Positions 40,453 to 52,048 of a stretch of 64,000 nucleotides of DNA are shown here, piece after piece. Below the pieces are notes generated by a model. That model saw only the letters and a list, made by a program, of their open reading frames with translations. It had not been told where the DNA came from and made no database searches. The stretch is from Virgibacillus chiguensis (GTDB taxonomy: Bacteria; Bacillota; Bacilli; Bacillales; Amphibacillaceae). A program made the position numbers and the translations under genes. The stretch is from assembly GCF_900129865.1 (NCBI RefSeq), contig NZ_FQXD01000015.1:1-64000 (forward strand), given 5' to 3'. Each line of letters begins with the position of its first letter. Position 1 is the stretch's first letter.

Positions 40453-40711
40453 GAACAAAGGTGCAAGTTCCCGGTTAGAAACGTAGCGAGTGGAACGAAG
40501 CAACTAAGTTTTTAGGAATTATGCTCCTGCAACAGGAGCATGCCGGCGCCCTCCGGCAAGCCCGCCTTTAGTCGGCCTTCCTATTTAGAACGAACCGATA
40601 ATGGCTTAGCGTAGAGCAATGGAGTGAAGTCGCCTAGTTGCTGGGCGCTGGAGCCGGGCGCGTTTAAATAAGTTAGTAAGTTTATTCATAGCTGCTAAAT
40701 TTTATAATTTG
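40453..40711 (+). repeat. T1 interspersed repeat, copy E
   Basis: T1 copy downstream of ksgA. It has a perfect local hairpin: ATGCTCCTG at 40521-40529 with CAGGAGCAT at 40533-40541, then GCCGG/CCGGC. The closing stem is weaker than in B and F. It ends in the shared CTAAATTTTATAATT tail and abuts the ksgA terminator. Confidence 0.85.
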
Positions 40712-40717
40712 ACCATT

Positions 40718-40746
40718 AAAAAACTTGGATTTTCACCAAGTTTTTC
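40718..40746 (-). terminator. Rho-independent terminator of ksgA, T2-like
   Basis: Minus strand AAAAACTTGG pairs with CCAAGTTTTT around a 7-nt loop, about 16 bp after the ksgA stop codon. Its sequence is the T2 core, so a T2 copy appears to serve as the terminator. Confidence 0.85.
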
Positions 40747-40761
40747 TACAGATGACACCTA

Positions 40762-42211
<1,450 letters not shown>

Positions 42212-42482
42212 AAGTCTTCCCTCTTCCTTTAACCTTTCATTTTTAAAAAAAATTAAATTATTACCCGGTATTACTGGCGTAAGCTATATTTTTCTTAGAC
42301 GATAAACTACTAATTCTATCGTGCAAAGAAATTATTCTTAGACGTCAACAATAGGACAATTAAGATAGCATTGATGGAACCTTCTCTTTATTTTAGATAC
42401 ACATAAAACACTCATTTATTTTAACATATCATTATAAGACTGTTATAGACGTAATGGAAATGGAAAAGATGATAAAATCACG

Positions 42483-42748
42483 GAACAAAGGCTCGGGGCG
42501 CCCGGTTAGCAACATAGCGACTGGAACGAATCAACGAAATTTTTAGGAATCATGCTCCTGCAACAGGAGTATGCCGGCGCCCTCCAGCAAGCCCGTCTTT
42601 AGTCGGCCTTCCTATTTAGAACGAACCGATGATGACTTAGCTTAGGGTAATGGAGTGAAGTCGCCTAGTTGCTGGGCGCTGTAGCCGGACGTGGCTAAAT
42701 AACTTAGTAAGTTTATCCACACCTGCTAAATTTTATAATTTCCTAGAC
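42483..42748 (+). repeat. T1 interspersed repeat, copy F
   Basis: The clearest full copy. GCGCCC at 42498-42503 pairs with GGGCGC at 42674-42679; AGCAAC at 42508-42513 with GTTGCT at 42668-42673; GCGAC at 42517-42521 with GTCGC at 42660-42664. The local hairpin ATGCTCCTG/CAGGAGTAT (42552-42572) has one G-T pair. It lies downstream of yabE. Confidence 0.88.
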
Positions 42749-42750
42749 AA

Positions 42751-42813
42751 TTAGAAAAATTTGGCTTATCGCCAAGCCCTAATGGCGAAAGGCGTAGTTT
42801 TCTTATAGTGTAA
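42751..42813 (+). repeat. T2-type short repeat, near-consensus copy
   Basis: TTAGAAAAATTTGGCTTATC, then GCCAAGCCCTAATGGCGAAA and GGCGTAGTTTTCTTATAGTG. It contains the hairpin TTGGC-TTATC-GCCAA and directly follows T1 copy F. Confidence 0.75.
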
Positions 42814-42855
42814 AAAATGGTTTCGATTATCATCTTTGATAATCGAAACCATTTT
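42814..42855 (-). terminator. Rho-independent terminator of yabE
   Basis: A perfect 18-bp stem (AAAATGGTTTCGATTATC with its complement) and a 6-nt loop, 33 bp after the yabE stop codon, with a T-run on the minus strand. Confidence 0.88.
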
Positions 42856-42887
42856 CATCGTGTTTTTTAAATAAGATGCAAACATTA

Positions 42888-44144
42888 CTAATTGAGTACT
42901 TTCACAGTTACCGTTTTCACACCCCAACGGTAAGCAGCTTTTTTGGAAGGAACGTGTACATCAATTCGATTTCCAACAATATGGCCACCTGTATCTCCAG
43001 CAATTGCTTCTCCGTATCCTTGCACCCAAACTCTTGAGCCTAAAGGAATAACGCTTGGATCAACAGCAATAACTTTTCGATTTGGATTAGCGTTTAAATC
43101 AATCCCCGTAGTAGTGAATCCAGAACATCCGTTACAGCTAGCAGTATACGCGCTTGCTGACATGGTAAACGTTTTCCCTGAACCTTTTTGCTTTTTATTA
43201 GAAGCAGGCGAACTGTTTGTTTGACGTTTTGATTTTGGTTGTTTGTTCGATAATGTAAATAAATTTTTGTTCTGTTGCGGCTCTTTCGTTCCAATTGCAA
43301 CAATTTGATTTTCACTTTCTTCAATAATCTCTTTACTAATTAATTTTCTATCTTTTTCTTTTCCGTTTTCTGTTACTATTTCATAAATCTTCTTTACCTT
43401 ACCAGCTTTACCTTCAGTTACAATCTTTTCCTCGCCTTTTGCGAGATCACTGTCTTCTCTTTCTTCTGTGTCAAATGCGAGCGCTTCCGTTACCTCGTCT
43501 CTTTCTTTACCAACACGAACAACTGAAATAACAGTATCTTTTGTGACTTGTTTATTTAAACTAGGCTTCACTTTATCATCGCTGTCTTTATTCACTTTTA
43601 CATTGGATTCTTTAAGCACTTCTGCTACTGTTCCACCAGTCGTCCACACGCGCTTTTCATCTGTACCGTCGTTTATTGTAATCTCATATGCTTGGTCGAT
43701 TTCTAAGTGTAATCCATCTGTAATTTTATCACCTTTAGCAAAAGATACATTATCACGCTCATGGTATGACAGGTCATTCTCTTGCAAAAATTTATCTATC
43801 GTATTTGCTGTTGTATAATAGTTGGTCTGTTTCCCATTTACTGTCAAAAACACTTGCTTCGCTTGCTTATAGCTAATTTCCATTCCGTCTTTAATGGAAT
43901 CATTCATGCTATGGGACAAGTAATCATGCTCGCCAACCTGAATGTCTGCTTCCGCTAGCGCTTCTTCTACGGTGTTTTGATGTGTCTTTACCGTTTGTTC
44001 TTCGCCATCTTTATGAATGACGATTTCTGCCTTTGTCGCATCAAATACAATGAATCCGGAAAAAGTAATAAGTGCTAAAATCCCAATAAAAGATAAAACC
44101 AGTTTCATTGTCGATGCAGGCATTAACTTTGATACCTTTCGCAT
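42888..44144 (-). CDS. yabE: Resuscitation-promoting-factor-like cell-wall protein YabE
   Basis: A predicted secreted or anchored wall-active protein of 418 residues. An N-terminal transmembrane signal (about 15-38) is followed by three DUF348 repeats (about 45-215, e.g. EIVIHKDGEEQTVKTHQNTV). A G5 domain covers about 225-305. A C-terminal 3D domain (about 330-415) contains the acidic AGDTGGHIVGNRIDVHVPS characteristic of lytic transglycosylase-like 3D folds. The start follows AGGGAGG. It resembles Rpf/Sps proteins of Firmicutes. Confidence 0.93.
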   Translation of the reverse strand: MRKVSKLMPASTMKLVLSFIGILALITFSGFIVFDATKAEIVIHKDGEEQTVKTHQNTVEEALAEADIQVGEHDYLSHSMNDSIKDGMEISYKQAKQVFLTVNGKQTNYYTTANTIDKFLQENDLSYHERDNVSFAKGDKITDGLHLEIDQAYEITINDGTDEKRVWTTGGTVAEVLKESNVKVNKDSDDKVKPSLNKQVTKDTVISVVRVGKERDEVTEALAFDTEEREDSDLAKGEEKIVTEGKAGKVKKIYEIVTENGKEKDRKLISKEIIEESENQIVAIGTKEPQQNKNLFTLSNKQPKSKRQTNSSPASNKKQKGSGKTFTMSASAYTASCNGCSGFTTTGIDLNANPNRKVIAVDPSVIPLGSRVWVQGYGEAIAGDTGGHIVGNRIDVHVPSKKAAYRWGVKTVTVKVLN

Positions 44145-44316
44145 GCTTTTGCCTCCCTTTTTCATGCAACTTTGATTATATTAACAGGACTAAGTAAAGT
44201 CAAAGCCATTCCGATTACGTTTGCATTACAATTCCATTACACAAAGAGTAATGCGCATTTATAGATAACATACAGAAGCCTAAAAGCCTTGATATATATG
44301 GAGTGAACCCACTAAT

Positions 44317-44377
44317 AAAACAAGGCAAAAAGTGAGACTGCGCTTTACTTAGCCGTTTCACTTTTTGCCTTGTTTTT
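44317..44377. terminator. bidirectional terminator between yabE and tatD
   Basis: AAAACAAGGCAAAAAGTGA at 44317-44335 pairs with its exact complement at 44358-44376 around a 22-nt loop. T-runs occur on both strands. It can end the tatD transcript. Confidence 0.8.
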
Positions 44378-44567
44378 CCTATTTTTTAACAAATTAATTC
44401 AGTTTTATGACAACCCCCACTAAAATAAAAGCAACATTTAATCCACATTAATTCCCTTGTTATCCCAGTTACATCCATGGGAATGAATTAGTTTCTAGCT
44501 GCTGGTATATTCTGTTTAGACTTGTTCAGCATACATCACTAACACTTAAAGGGAGCACCTTTTATAT

Positions 44568-45344
44568 TTATGATATACGGAAGAGGGTATGTGCATTTTT
44601 TGTAGTTATTTCCCCGACTTCTTCTATACTCATCCCACGTAACGCTGCTATTTTTTCAGCAACTAATGTAACATATGCTGGTTCATTCCTTTTACCTCGA
44701 TATGGATGCGGAGCCAAAAACGGCGCATCGGTTTCAATTAATAATCGATCTAACGGAACTTGAACGGCAACTTCTTTTGGTAAGGTCGCATTTTTAAATG
44801 TTACAGGTCCACCTAAAGAAATGTAAAAATTCATATCCAGGCAATCCTGTATATAATTTACCGAATCATTGTAGCAATGCATGATCCCGCCTACTGATGC
44901 CGCCTGCTCTTCCTGTAAAATCGCAATAATATCTTCCGTTGCTTCACGATTATGAATAATAATCGGCATTTGGAGTTTCTTTGCTAGCCGAATTTGTTTA
45001 CGGAACACTTCTTTTTGCACATCTTTCGGTGACTTATCCCAATGATAATCCAATCCCATTTCTCCAAGAGCTACTACTTTCGGATGAGATGATAACTCTT
45101 CTATCCATTCCAACTCCTGCTCTGTCATATCGACCGCATCTACAGGATGCCAGCCTATAGCTGCATATATGGTTTCATACTGTTCTGCGATTTCGATTGC
45201 TAGTGGAATAGTAGCGCGATCAAAACCGACAACCACCATATGTGTTACCCCAGCATCAAAAGCTCGTTGAATGGTTTCATCACGATCTTCAAAAAAATTT
45301 CTTGCATTTAAATGAACATGGGTGTCAAACAACAATTCTTTCAT
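44568..45344 (-). CDS. tatD: TatD-family metal-dependent hydrolase (DNase), YabD
   Basis: A 258-residue TIM-barrel amidohydrolase-type enzyme; TatD proteins act as DNases in repair and decay. Metal ligands are visible in FDTHVHLNA (residues 6-14), GEMGLDYHW near 90, IIHNREA near 127, MHCYND near 153 and IETDAPFLAP near 200. It follows metG, as in B. subtilis, but is separated by a terminator and a T2 remnant. Confidence 0.94.
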   Translation of the reverse strand: MKELLFDTHVHLNARNFFEDRDETIQRAFDAGVTHMVVVGFDRATIPLAIEIAEQYETIYAAIGWHPVDAVDMTEQELEWIEELSSHPKVVALGEMGLDYHWDKSPKDVQKEVFRKQIRLAKKLQMPIIIHNREATEDIIAILQEEQAASVGGIMHCYNDSVNYIQDCLDMNFYISLGGPVTFKNATLPKEVAVQVPLDRLLIETDAPFLAPHPYRGKRNEPAYVTLVAEKIAALRGMSIEEVGEITTKNAHTLFRIS

Positions 45345-45360
45345 CTCCTTAACGACCTAT

Positions 45361-45404
45361 TGAAAAACTTGGGAAAACACCGTCGTTTTTCTTAACTATA
45401 AGCC
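45361..45404 (+). repeat. T2-type short repeat, partial
   Basis: TGAAAAACTTGGGAAAACAC, then CGTCGTTTTTCTTAACTATA, a shortened T2 between tatD and metG. Confidence 0.5.
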
Positions 45405-45429
45405 AGAATGTTATACTTTCTTATGTGAG

Positions 45430-45464
45430 GAAAAGACCAAACTCTACCTGAGATTGGTCTTTTT
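45430..45464 (-). terminator. Rho-independent terminator of metG
   Basis: Minus strand AAAAGACCAATCTC pairs with GAGTTTGGTCTTTT (one T-T mismatch), loop AGGTA, just after the metG stop codon. Confidence 0.85.
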
Positions 45465-45471
45465 ATATCCT

Positions 45472-47762
<2,291 letters not shown>

Positions 47763-47927
47763 ACGCCCGTTTAGCAACGTAGCGAATGGGACGAATCAAC
47801 GAAAGATTGAGGAATCGTGCTACTAAAACAGGCGCATGTCTCGTTGCTAAACGATGGAGCCGACGTGGCTATTCGGTTATTTCGTTATCTATTAACACCT
47901 CACTTTATACTTTCTTATTCTAACTAG
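47763..47927 (+). repeat. T1 interspersed repeat, copy G (short form)
   Basis: A short copy with the central part deleted. CGTTTAGCAAC at 47768-47778 pairs without interruption with GTTGCTAAACG at 47843-47853, an 11-bp closing stem. The shared tail CACCTCACTTTATACTTTCT follows. Confidence 0.8.
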
Positions 47928-47929
47928 AA

Positions 47930-47990
47930 AACATTGACTTATGCCGTAAGCCTGAAATGTTATACTTTCCTATCGCGTAAAAGCTGTCAT
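47930..47990 (+). repeat. T2-type short repeat, partial
   Basis: CTAGAAAACATTGACTTATG, then CCGTAAGCC and the tail TGTTATACTTTCCTATCG, immediately after T1 copy G. Confidence 0.55.
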
Positions 47991-48041
47991 GACAGTTTTT
48001 TTAAAAGCAACCAAATTATTTAATTTTCTGGTAAATAATTA

Positions 48042-48070
48042 TTGACAGAAAAAAGAAACACTGGTATTCT
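48042..48070 (+). promoter_or_regulatory. sigma-A promoter of abrB
   Basis: Plus strand TTGACA at 48042-48047, 17-bp spacer, TATTCT at 48065-48070. It leaves a leader of about 120 nt before the start codon. Confidence 0.8.
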
Positions 48071-48084
48071 ATTGCTTAGAACGA

Positions 48085-48101
48085 TGTCGAATTATGGCGA
48101 T
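48085..48101 (+). promoter_or_regulatory. tandem Spo0A boxes downstream of the abrB promoter
   Basis: TGTCGAA at 48085-48091 is a perfect 0A box, followed after 3 bp by TGGCGAT at 48095-48101 (a weaker box). They lie just after the predicted transcription start, where Spo0A-P represses abrB in B. subtilis. Confidence 0.8.
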
Positions 48102-48195
48102 TTTTTTAGTAGTTAGTAGTTTATTAATTTTGAAGAACGCTGACATGTTTGTTACAAGGCAGTCCCGTTTTTCGAAAGCATAGGGGGGAAGTAAT

Positions 48196-48474
48196 TTGAA
48201 ATCTACCGGAATTGTACGCAAAGTTGATGAGCTTGGCCGTGTAGTAATCCCGATGGAACTTCGGCGAACGCTGGAAATCCAAGAAAAAGATGCAATGGAA
48301 ATCTACGTGGAAAATGACAAAATCATACTAAAGAAGTATAAACCAAACATGACATGTCATCTTACTGGTGAGGTATCCGATGATAATCTTTCACTAGCAA
48401 ATGGCAAAATTGTGCTTAGCCAAGAAGGCGCACAACAACTTTTACAAGAAATAGAATCTAGACTGAATAAATAA
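48196..48474 (+). CDS. abrB: Transition-state regulator AbrB
   Basis: A global repressor of stationary-phase and sporulation genes; its synthesis is switched off by Spo0A. The 92 residues begin MKSTGIVRKVDELGRVVIPM, the swapped-hairpin DNA-binding domain, and the C-terminus mediates tetramerisation. Translation starts at TTG after a GGGGGGAAG site. It is the only plus-strand gene between dnaX and the rRNA operon. It probably represses spoVG in this window. Confidence 0.97.
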   Translation: MKSTGIVRKVDELGRVVIPMELRRTLEIQEKDAMEIYVENDKIILKKYKPNMTCHLTGEVSDDNLSLANGKIVLSQEGAQQLLQEIESRLNK

Positions 48475-48481
48475 GTCTTAA

Positions 48482-48520
48482 AAAGGCCTGACGCTTGCAT
48501 TGCACGGCAGGTCTTTTTTT
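48482..48520 (+). terminator. Rho-independent terminator of abrB
   Basis: GGCCTG pairs with CAGGTC around a long loop, followed by seven Ts, directly after the abrB stop codon. Confidence 0.8.
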
Positions 48521-48639
48521 ATTACACACTTTTACGTAATAGCTATTGCTTTTCATTACAAAACTCGCTTTTTTACCTGCTCCTTACAGTGAAAACTTCG
48601 TTAGACTTATACAATAGATCCCATTTCCTAGACGACAAG

Positions 48640-48692
48640 AAAATCTTCAAGCTGTAGAGGCACTTTCTCCCCCCCTACAGCTTGAAGATTTT
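48640..48692 (-). terminator. Rho-independent terminator of rsmI
   Basis: A perfect 18-bp stem (AAAATCTTCAAGCTGTAG with its complement) immediately after the rsmI stop codon, with A and T runs on both sides. Confidence 0.88.
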
Positions 48693-48694
48693 TG

Positions 48695-49561
48695 TTATCT
48701 TACATGGTAATTTTGATATACTTCTCGCTTTGGTAATTGCCTGTCCTGCGCAACACGCTTAATGGCATCCTTGCTCGATAAAGCTTCTTCCTGTAAATAA
48801 TGTTCCACATGCTCTACGATCGTTAAATTGCTCCACCATAACGTATCTTGCTGTTCTATTTCAGTGGCTCCTTCTAATACAATGCAGCATTCCCCTTTTA
48901 CTGTAGCTTTATCTACATAGGCAATCACTTCATCAAGCGTTCCACGTAAGTAAGATTCAAAACGCTTGGTCAATTCTCTCGCAAATGTAACTTGTCGATT
49001 ACCAAATACATTTCGCATTGCTTGTAACGATTCCCGCAAGCGATAAGGTGATTCATAAAACAGTAACGTAGCCTGTAGCGGGGCAAGTCGCTCTAACTCC
49101 AATACTTTCTCTTTTTTCTTACGAGGTAAAAATCCATAAAAATAAAATTCACTCGTAGGCAATCCAGAGCCAACTAATGCACATAGTGCTGCATTCGCAC
49201 CTGGTAAAACAATAACAGGTATATCTTGCTTAATAGCAGCTTGTATGATTTCTTGTCCTGGATCAGAAATAGCTGGCATACCAGCATCACTTACTAGAGC
49301 AATGGATTCCCCTTGCTCTAGCTTCGATAACAACTGCTCTTCTCGAGCTAATTTATTATGTTCATGATAGCTAATTAACGGCGTCGTTATTTCAAAATGA
49401 CGTAGTAAATTTTTAGTATTTCTCGTATCCTCCGCAGCAATGACAGATACAGACTGAAGTGTCGTTAATGCGCGATACGTAATATCTTCTAAATTACCAA
49501 TTGGTGTAGGTACAACGTAAACAGCTGCGCCTTCTTTGTCAAAACTGTTCTGTAGGTTCAT
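48695..49561 (-). CDS. rsmI: 16S rRNA (cytidine(1402)-2'-O)-methyltransferase
   Basis: Methylates C1402 in the decoding centre. The 288-residue SAM enzyme of the tetrapyrrole-methylase fold shows VVPTPIGNLEDITYRALTTL near 17, AAEDTRNTKNLL near 40 and VSDAGMPAISDPG near 88. It overlaps yazA by 23 bp, giving the conserved yabB-yazA-rsmI order. Confidence 0.96.
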   Translation of the reverse strand: MNLQNSFDKEGAAVYVVPTPIGNLEDITYRALTTLQSVSVIAAEDTRNTKNLLRHFEITTPLISYHEHNKLAREEQLLSKLEQGESIALVSDAGMPAISDPGQEIIQAAIKQDIPVIVLPGANAALCALVGSGLPTSEFYFYGFLPRKKKEKVLELERLAPLQATLLFYESPYRLRESLQAMRNVFGNRQVTFARELTKRFESYLRGTLDEVIAYVDKATVKGECCIVLEGATEIEQQDTLWWSNLTIVEHVEHYLQEEALSSKDAIKRVAQDRQLPKREVYQNYHVR

Positions 49562-49835
49562 ATTTTATCACTTCTTTCAGATTGCCATTTCCCCTAATTA
49601 ATTTCCATTTTTCTTTTCTCGGTAACTGCTTAATGGCATACTCTTTCTTCATGGCTTCCTCTTTGGTCTCAAAATGTTCCACATAGACGACTTGAAATGG
49701 ACCTCGCCCTCGTGTATATTTTGCGCCTTTGCCCTCTAGATGCAATTTCAGTCTGCGTTCTAAATTATTTGTATATCCCGTATAAAGCGAGCGATCATTA
49801 CAACTTAAGATATAGACAGTATGTTTATTTTCCAT
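49539..49835 (-). CDS. yazA: GIY-YIG nuclease-superfamily protein YazA
   Basis: A 98-residue UPF0213-type protein with a single GIY-YIG domain. [20 protein letters not shown] holds the two tyrosine motifs, followed by RRLKLH and a catalytic-glutamate region. Related proteins may act on DNA or RNA; the role is unknown. The ATG used follows AAAGGAT; it overlaps both yabB and rsmI, so the three genes are translationally linked. Confidence 0.93.
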   Translation of the reverse strand: MENKHTVYILSCNDRSLYTGYTNNLERRLKLHLEGKGAKYTRGRGPFQVVYVEHFETKEEAMKKEYAIKQLPRKEKWKLIRGNGNLKEVIKYEPTEQF

Positions 49836-50568
49836 AAATAATATCCTTTGCTTCTTTTGTATAATCACCATTTTCATCGTAAATATAAAGTGGAGGCAAA
49901 ATTTTCAGATCTGGCTTACCATCTCTAGTTCCTTCCACTAATAACATATTTGCTTCACGACCTTGTTTAGGGTAAACCAATTGTAGACGCTTTGGCTCTA
50001 GTTTATATTGACGAAATAAATGTATAATATCCACTATCCTTCCCGGTCGATGTACCATGGCTACCTTTCCACCAGGACGAACATATAATTTACAAGCTTT
50101 TACCACATCTTCCAACGTACAGTAAACTTCATGCCTTGCGATCGTTAAATGCGGATTTTCATTATGTTCTGAAGAAAGTGGTGTTGAAAAATAGGGTGGA
50201 TTACAAGTAATTACATCAAAACTACTCTGTTGAAGCAATGGCTGCAAATGATTTAAATCCGCATGAAGTATGTTTATTTGTTCCGTTAATCCATTCATAG
50301 TCACGCTTCTTTCAGCCATTTGGAATATTCTTTCTTGAAGTTCTACCCCAGTAATTTCTGCTCCCGTTTTTCTTGATAATAGTAATGGAATGACACCATT
50401 TCCAGTACATAAGTCAAGGATTTTTCCTCGTTTGATTGGCACATATGCAAAATGAGCTAATAAAACAGCATCTAAAGAAAATGAAAACACCTCAGGGCTT
50501 TGGATGATTTGCATCCCTTGCCCTGCTAATAAATAATCCAATCTTTCATTATGATATAGTTCAACCAT
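49825..50568 (-). CDS. yabB: tRNA1(Val) A37 N6-methyltransferase, YabB (TrmN6 family)
   Basis: A 247-residue class I SAM methyltransferase. [18 protein letters not shown] near 46 binds SAM, and the adenine-N6 motif TCNPPYF lies near 120. It is predicted to methylate A37 of tRNA-Val; substrate assignment rests on the family. It leads the yabB-yazA-rsmI operon and follows yabA, as in B. subtilis. Confidence 0.92.
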   Translation of the reverse strand: MVELYHNERLDYLLAGQGMQIIQSPEVFSFSLDAVLLAHFAYVPIKRGKILDLCTGNGVIPLLLSRKTGAEITGVELQERIFQMAERSVTMNGLTEQINILHADLNHLQPLLQQSSFDVITCNPPYFSTPLSSEHNENPHLTIARHEVYCTLEDVVKACKLYVRPGGKVAMVHRPGRIVDIIHLFRQYKLEPKRLQLVYPKQGREANMLLVEGTRDGKPDLKILPPLYIYDENGDYTKEAKDIIYGK

Positions 50569-50784
50569 CCATCTATCCTCTCTTTAACTTCTAAAATGGA
50601 TTTTTTCATTCACGAATGATGCAGTATTGTCTTCTCAAGGTGATGTCTTTACAAACATCATAGACCTAAACCTGAATGATTCATACCTCTAATATAATGG
50701 CAGATTTAGTGCATAAACAAATGGCAAATCACGTTATTTTACCAAGGTCAGCGCTGGATCTTGCAGCAATAGTTGACAGTAAAG

Positions 50785-50812
50785 AAGAAAAGCTGCCTAA
50801 AATTCAGGCAGC
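50785..50812 (-). terminator. Rho-independent terminator after yabA
   Basis: Minus strand GCTGCCT pairs with AGGCAGC around a 7-nt loop, followed by TTTTCTTC. It lies about 45 bp after the yabA stop codon and ends the yaaO-to-yabA transcript. Confidence 0.75.
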
Positions 50813-50857
50813 ACAATTCGGTTTCCTCTGTCTATCAAGGAATATCATTTGTTTTTG

Positions 50858-51205
50858 TTATTTCGTCTTATTAAGAAAATCTAAGCAAAAAATGCAATCT
50901 TCGTTTCGTCGTGGACTGCCAAATTCCAGATTACAAATATGAAATCCTTCTTCGTACAAGCGTGCTAAATTATCATAACCTTCGCCAGGGAAACTTTTTT
51001 CCTTTTGCTTGGCACTATTTGTCGCTTCAGCATCATGATTCGTATGATCTAAATGACTGCGTAAATGATGATTTTCCATAGATAGCCGATGATTCTCTTC
51101 TAATAAATCGCTTAACTTCCCTTTCAAATCACCTAACTGCTCATATAACTCGCCTATTTGTTTTTCCATATCTAAAACCTGATCAAATATTTGCCTATTC
51201 TTCAC
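50858..51205 (-). CDS. yabA: Replication initiation control protein YabA
   Basis: Limits initiation by bridging DnaA and the DnaN clamp. The 115 residues have an N-terminal leucine-rich coiled coil for tetramerisation (about 1-55). A C-terminal zinc-type domain has [20 protein letters not shown] near 88-108. It lies 12 bp after ricT, next to the DNA polymerase delta-prime gene, in the conserved holB-ricT-yabA order. Confidence 0.95.
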   Translation of the reverse strand: MKNRQIFDQVLDMEKQIGELYEQLGDLKGKLSDLLEENHRLSMENHHLRSHLDHTNHDAEATNSAKQKEKSFPGEGYDNLARLYEEGFHICNLEFGSPRRNEDCIFCLDFLNKTK

Positions 51206-51217
51206 GCTCTCACCCCG

Positions 51218-52042
51218 TTATTCTGTGGCTTGCGCTAAAATTCCTTCATTAATTAGTTCGTCTAACGTATATTCGATGACCCTTTCTTTCTCAGGGATCT
51301 CAATTTGGATGAGTCGTTCTAGGATGTTTAAGCCAACTACTTTACCGCTTCCAAAGGGTGTATCCATTCTTTCTCCTATGTCTGGTAATTCACGTTTGGC
51401 TGTCTCATAATCGTCATTCTCATATTTCAAACAGCACATTAACCTACCACATAATCCAGAAATTTTAGCCGGGTTCAATGATAGATTTTGATCTTTCGCC
51501 ATTTTAATAGATACTGGTTCAAAATCACCTAAAAAAGTAGAGCAACAGAGCATCCTACCACAAGGGCCTATTCCACCAAGCATTTTCGCCTCGTCACGAA
51601 CTCCGATTTGGCGCAATTCAATACGCGTTTTAAACATGGCCGCAAGATCTTTTACTAAATTTCTAAAATCTACTCGGCCATCTGCTGTAAAATAAAATAT
51701 GATTTTATTACGATCAAATGTATATTCCACTTCCACTAAATTCATTTCTAAGTCATGTTGTTGAATTTTTTCCGTGCATGCGTCTAAAGCTTTTTGCGAT
51801 TGCTCTTGATTTTCTATAACGGTTAATTTATCCTTATCCGTCGCTACACGAAGAACCTTCTTTAAGGGTAGGACGATATCTTCTTCATCGACACGTTTAT
51901 TTGTAATTACCACTTTACCAAACTCTATGCCACGTATCGTCTCTACAATAACATAACTGTCTAGTGAAATCGACTCTCCTCCTGGATCAAAATAATATAT
52001 TTTACCCGCTTTTTTAAAGCGGACGCCAATGACTTCTATCAT
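51218..52042 (-). CDS. ricT: RicT (YaaT), PSP1-domain protein of the Ric complex
   Basis: Part of the RicAFT complex that, with RNase Y, directs mRNA maturation and speeds Spo0A phosphorylation. The 274-residue PSP1-domain protein has the cysteine set GPCGRMLCCS near 150 and GLCGRLMCCLKYE near 185, expected iron-sulfur ligands. It follows holB by 6 bp and precedes yabA. Confidence 0.95.
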   Translation of the reverse strand: MIEVIGVRFKKAGKIYYFDPGGESISLDSYVIVETIRGIEFGKVVITNKRVDEEDIVLPLKKVLRVATDKDKLTVIENQEQSQKALDACTEKIQQHDLEMNLVEVEYTFDRNKIIFYFTADGRVDFRNLVKDLAAMFKTRIELRQIGVRDEAKMLGGIGPCGRMLCCSTFLGDFEPVSIKMAKDQNLSLNPAKISGLCGRLMCCLKYENDDYETAKRELPDIGERMDTPFGSGKVVGLNILERLIQIEIPEKERVIEYTLDELINEGILAQATE

Positions 52043-52048
52043 TCCCTA

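Noticed and set aside
42888-44144. YabE as an unusual multi-repeat surface protein
   Set aside because: The DUF348-G5-3D layout is the normal one for this family in Bacilli.
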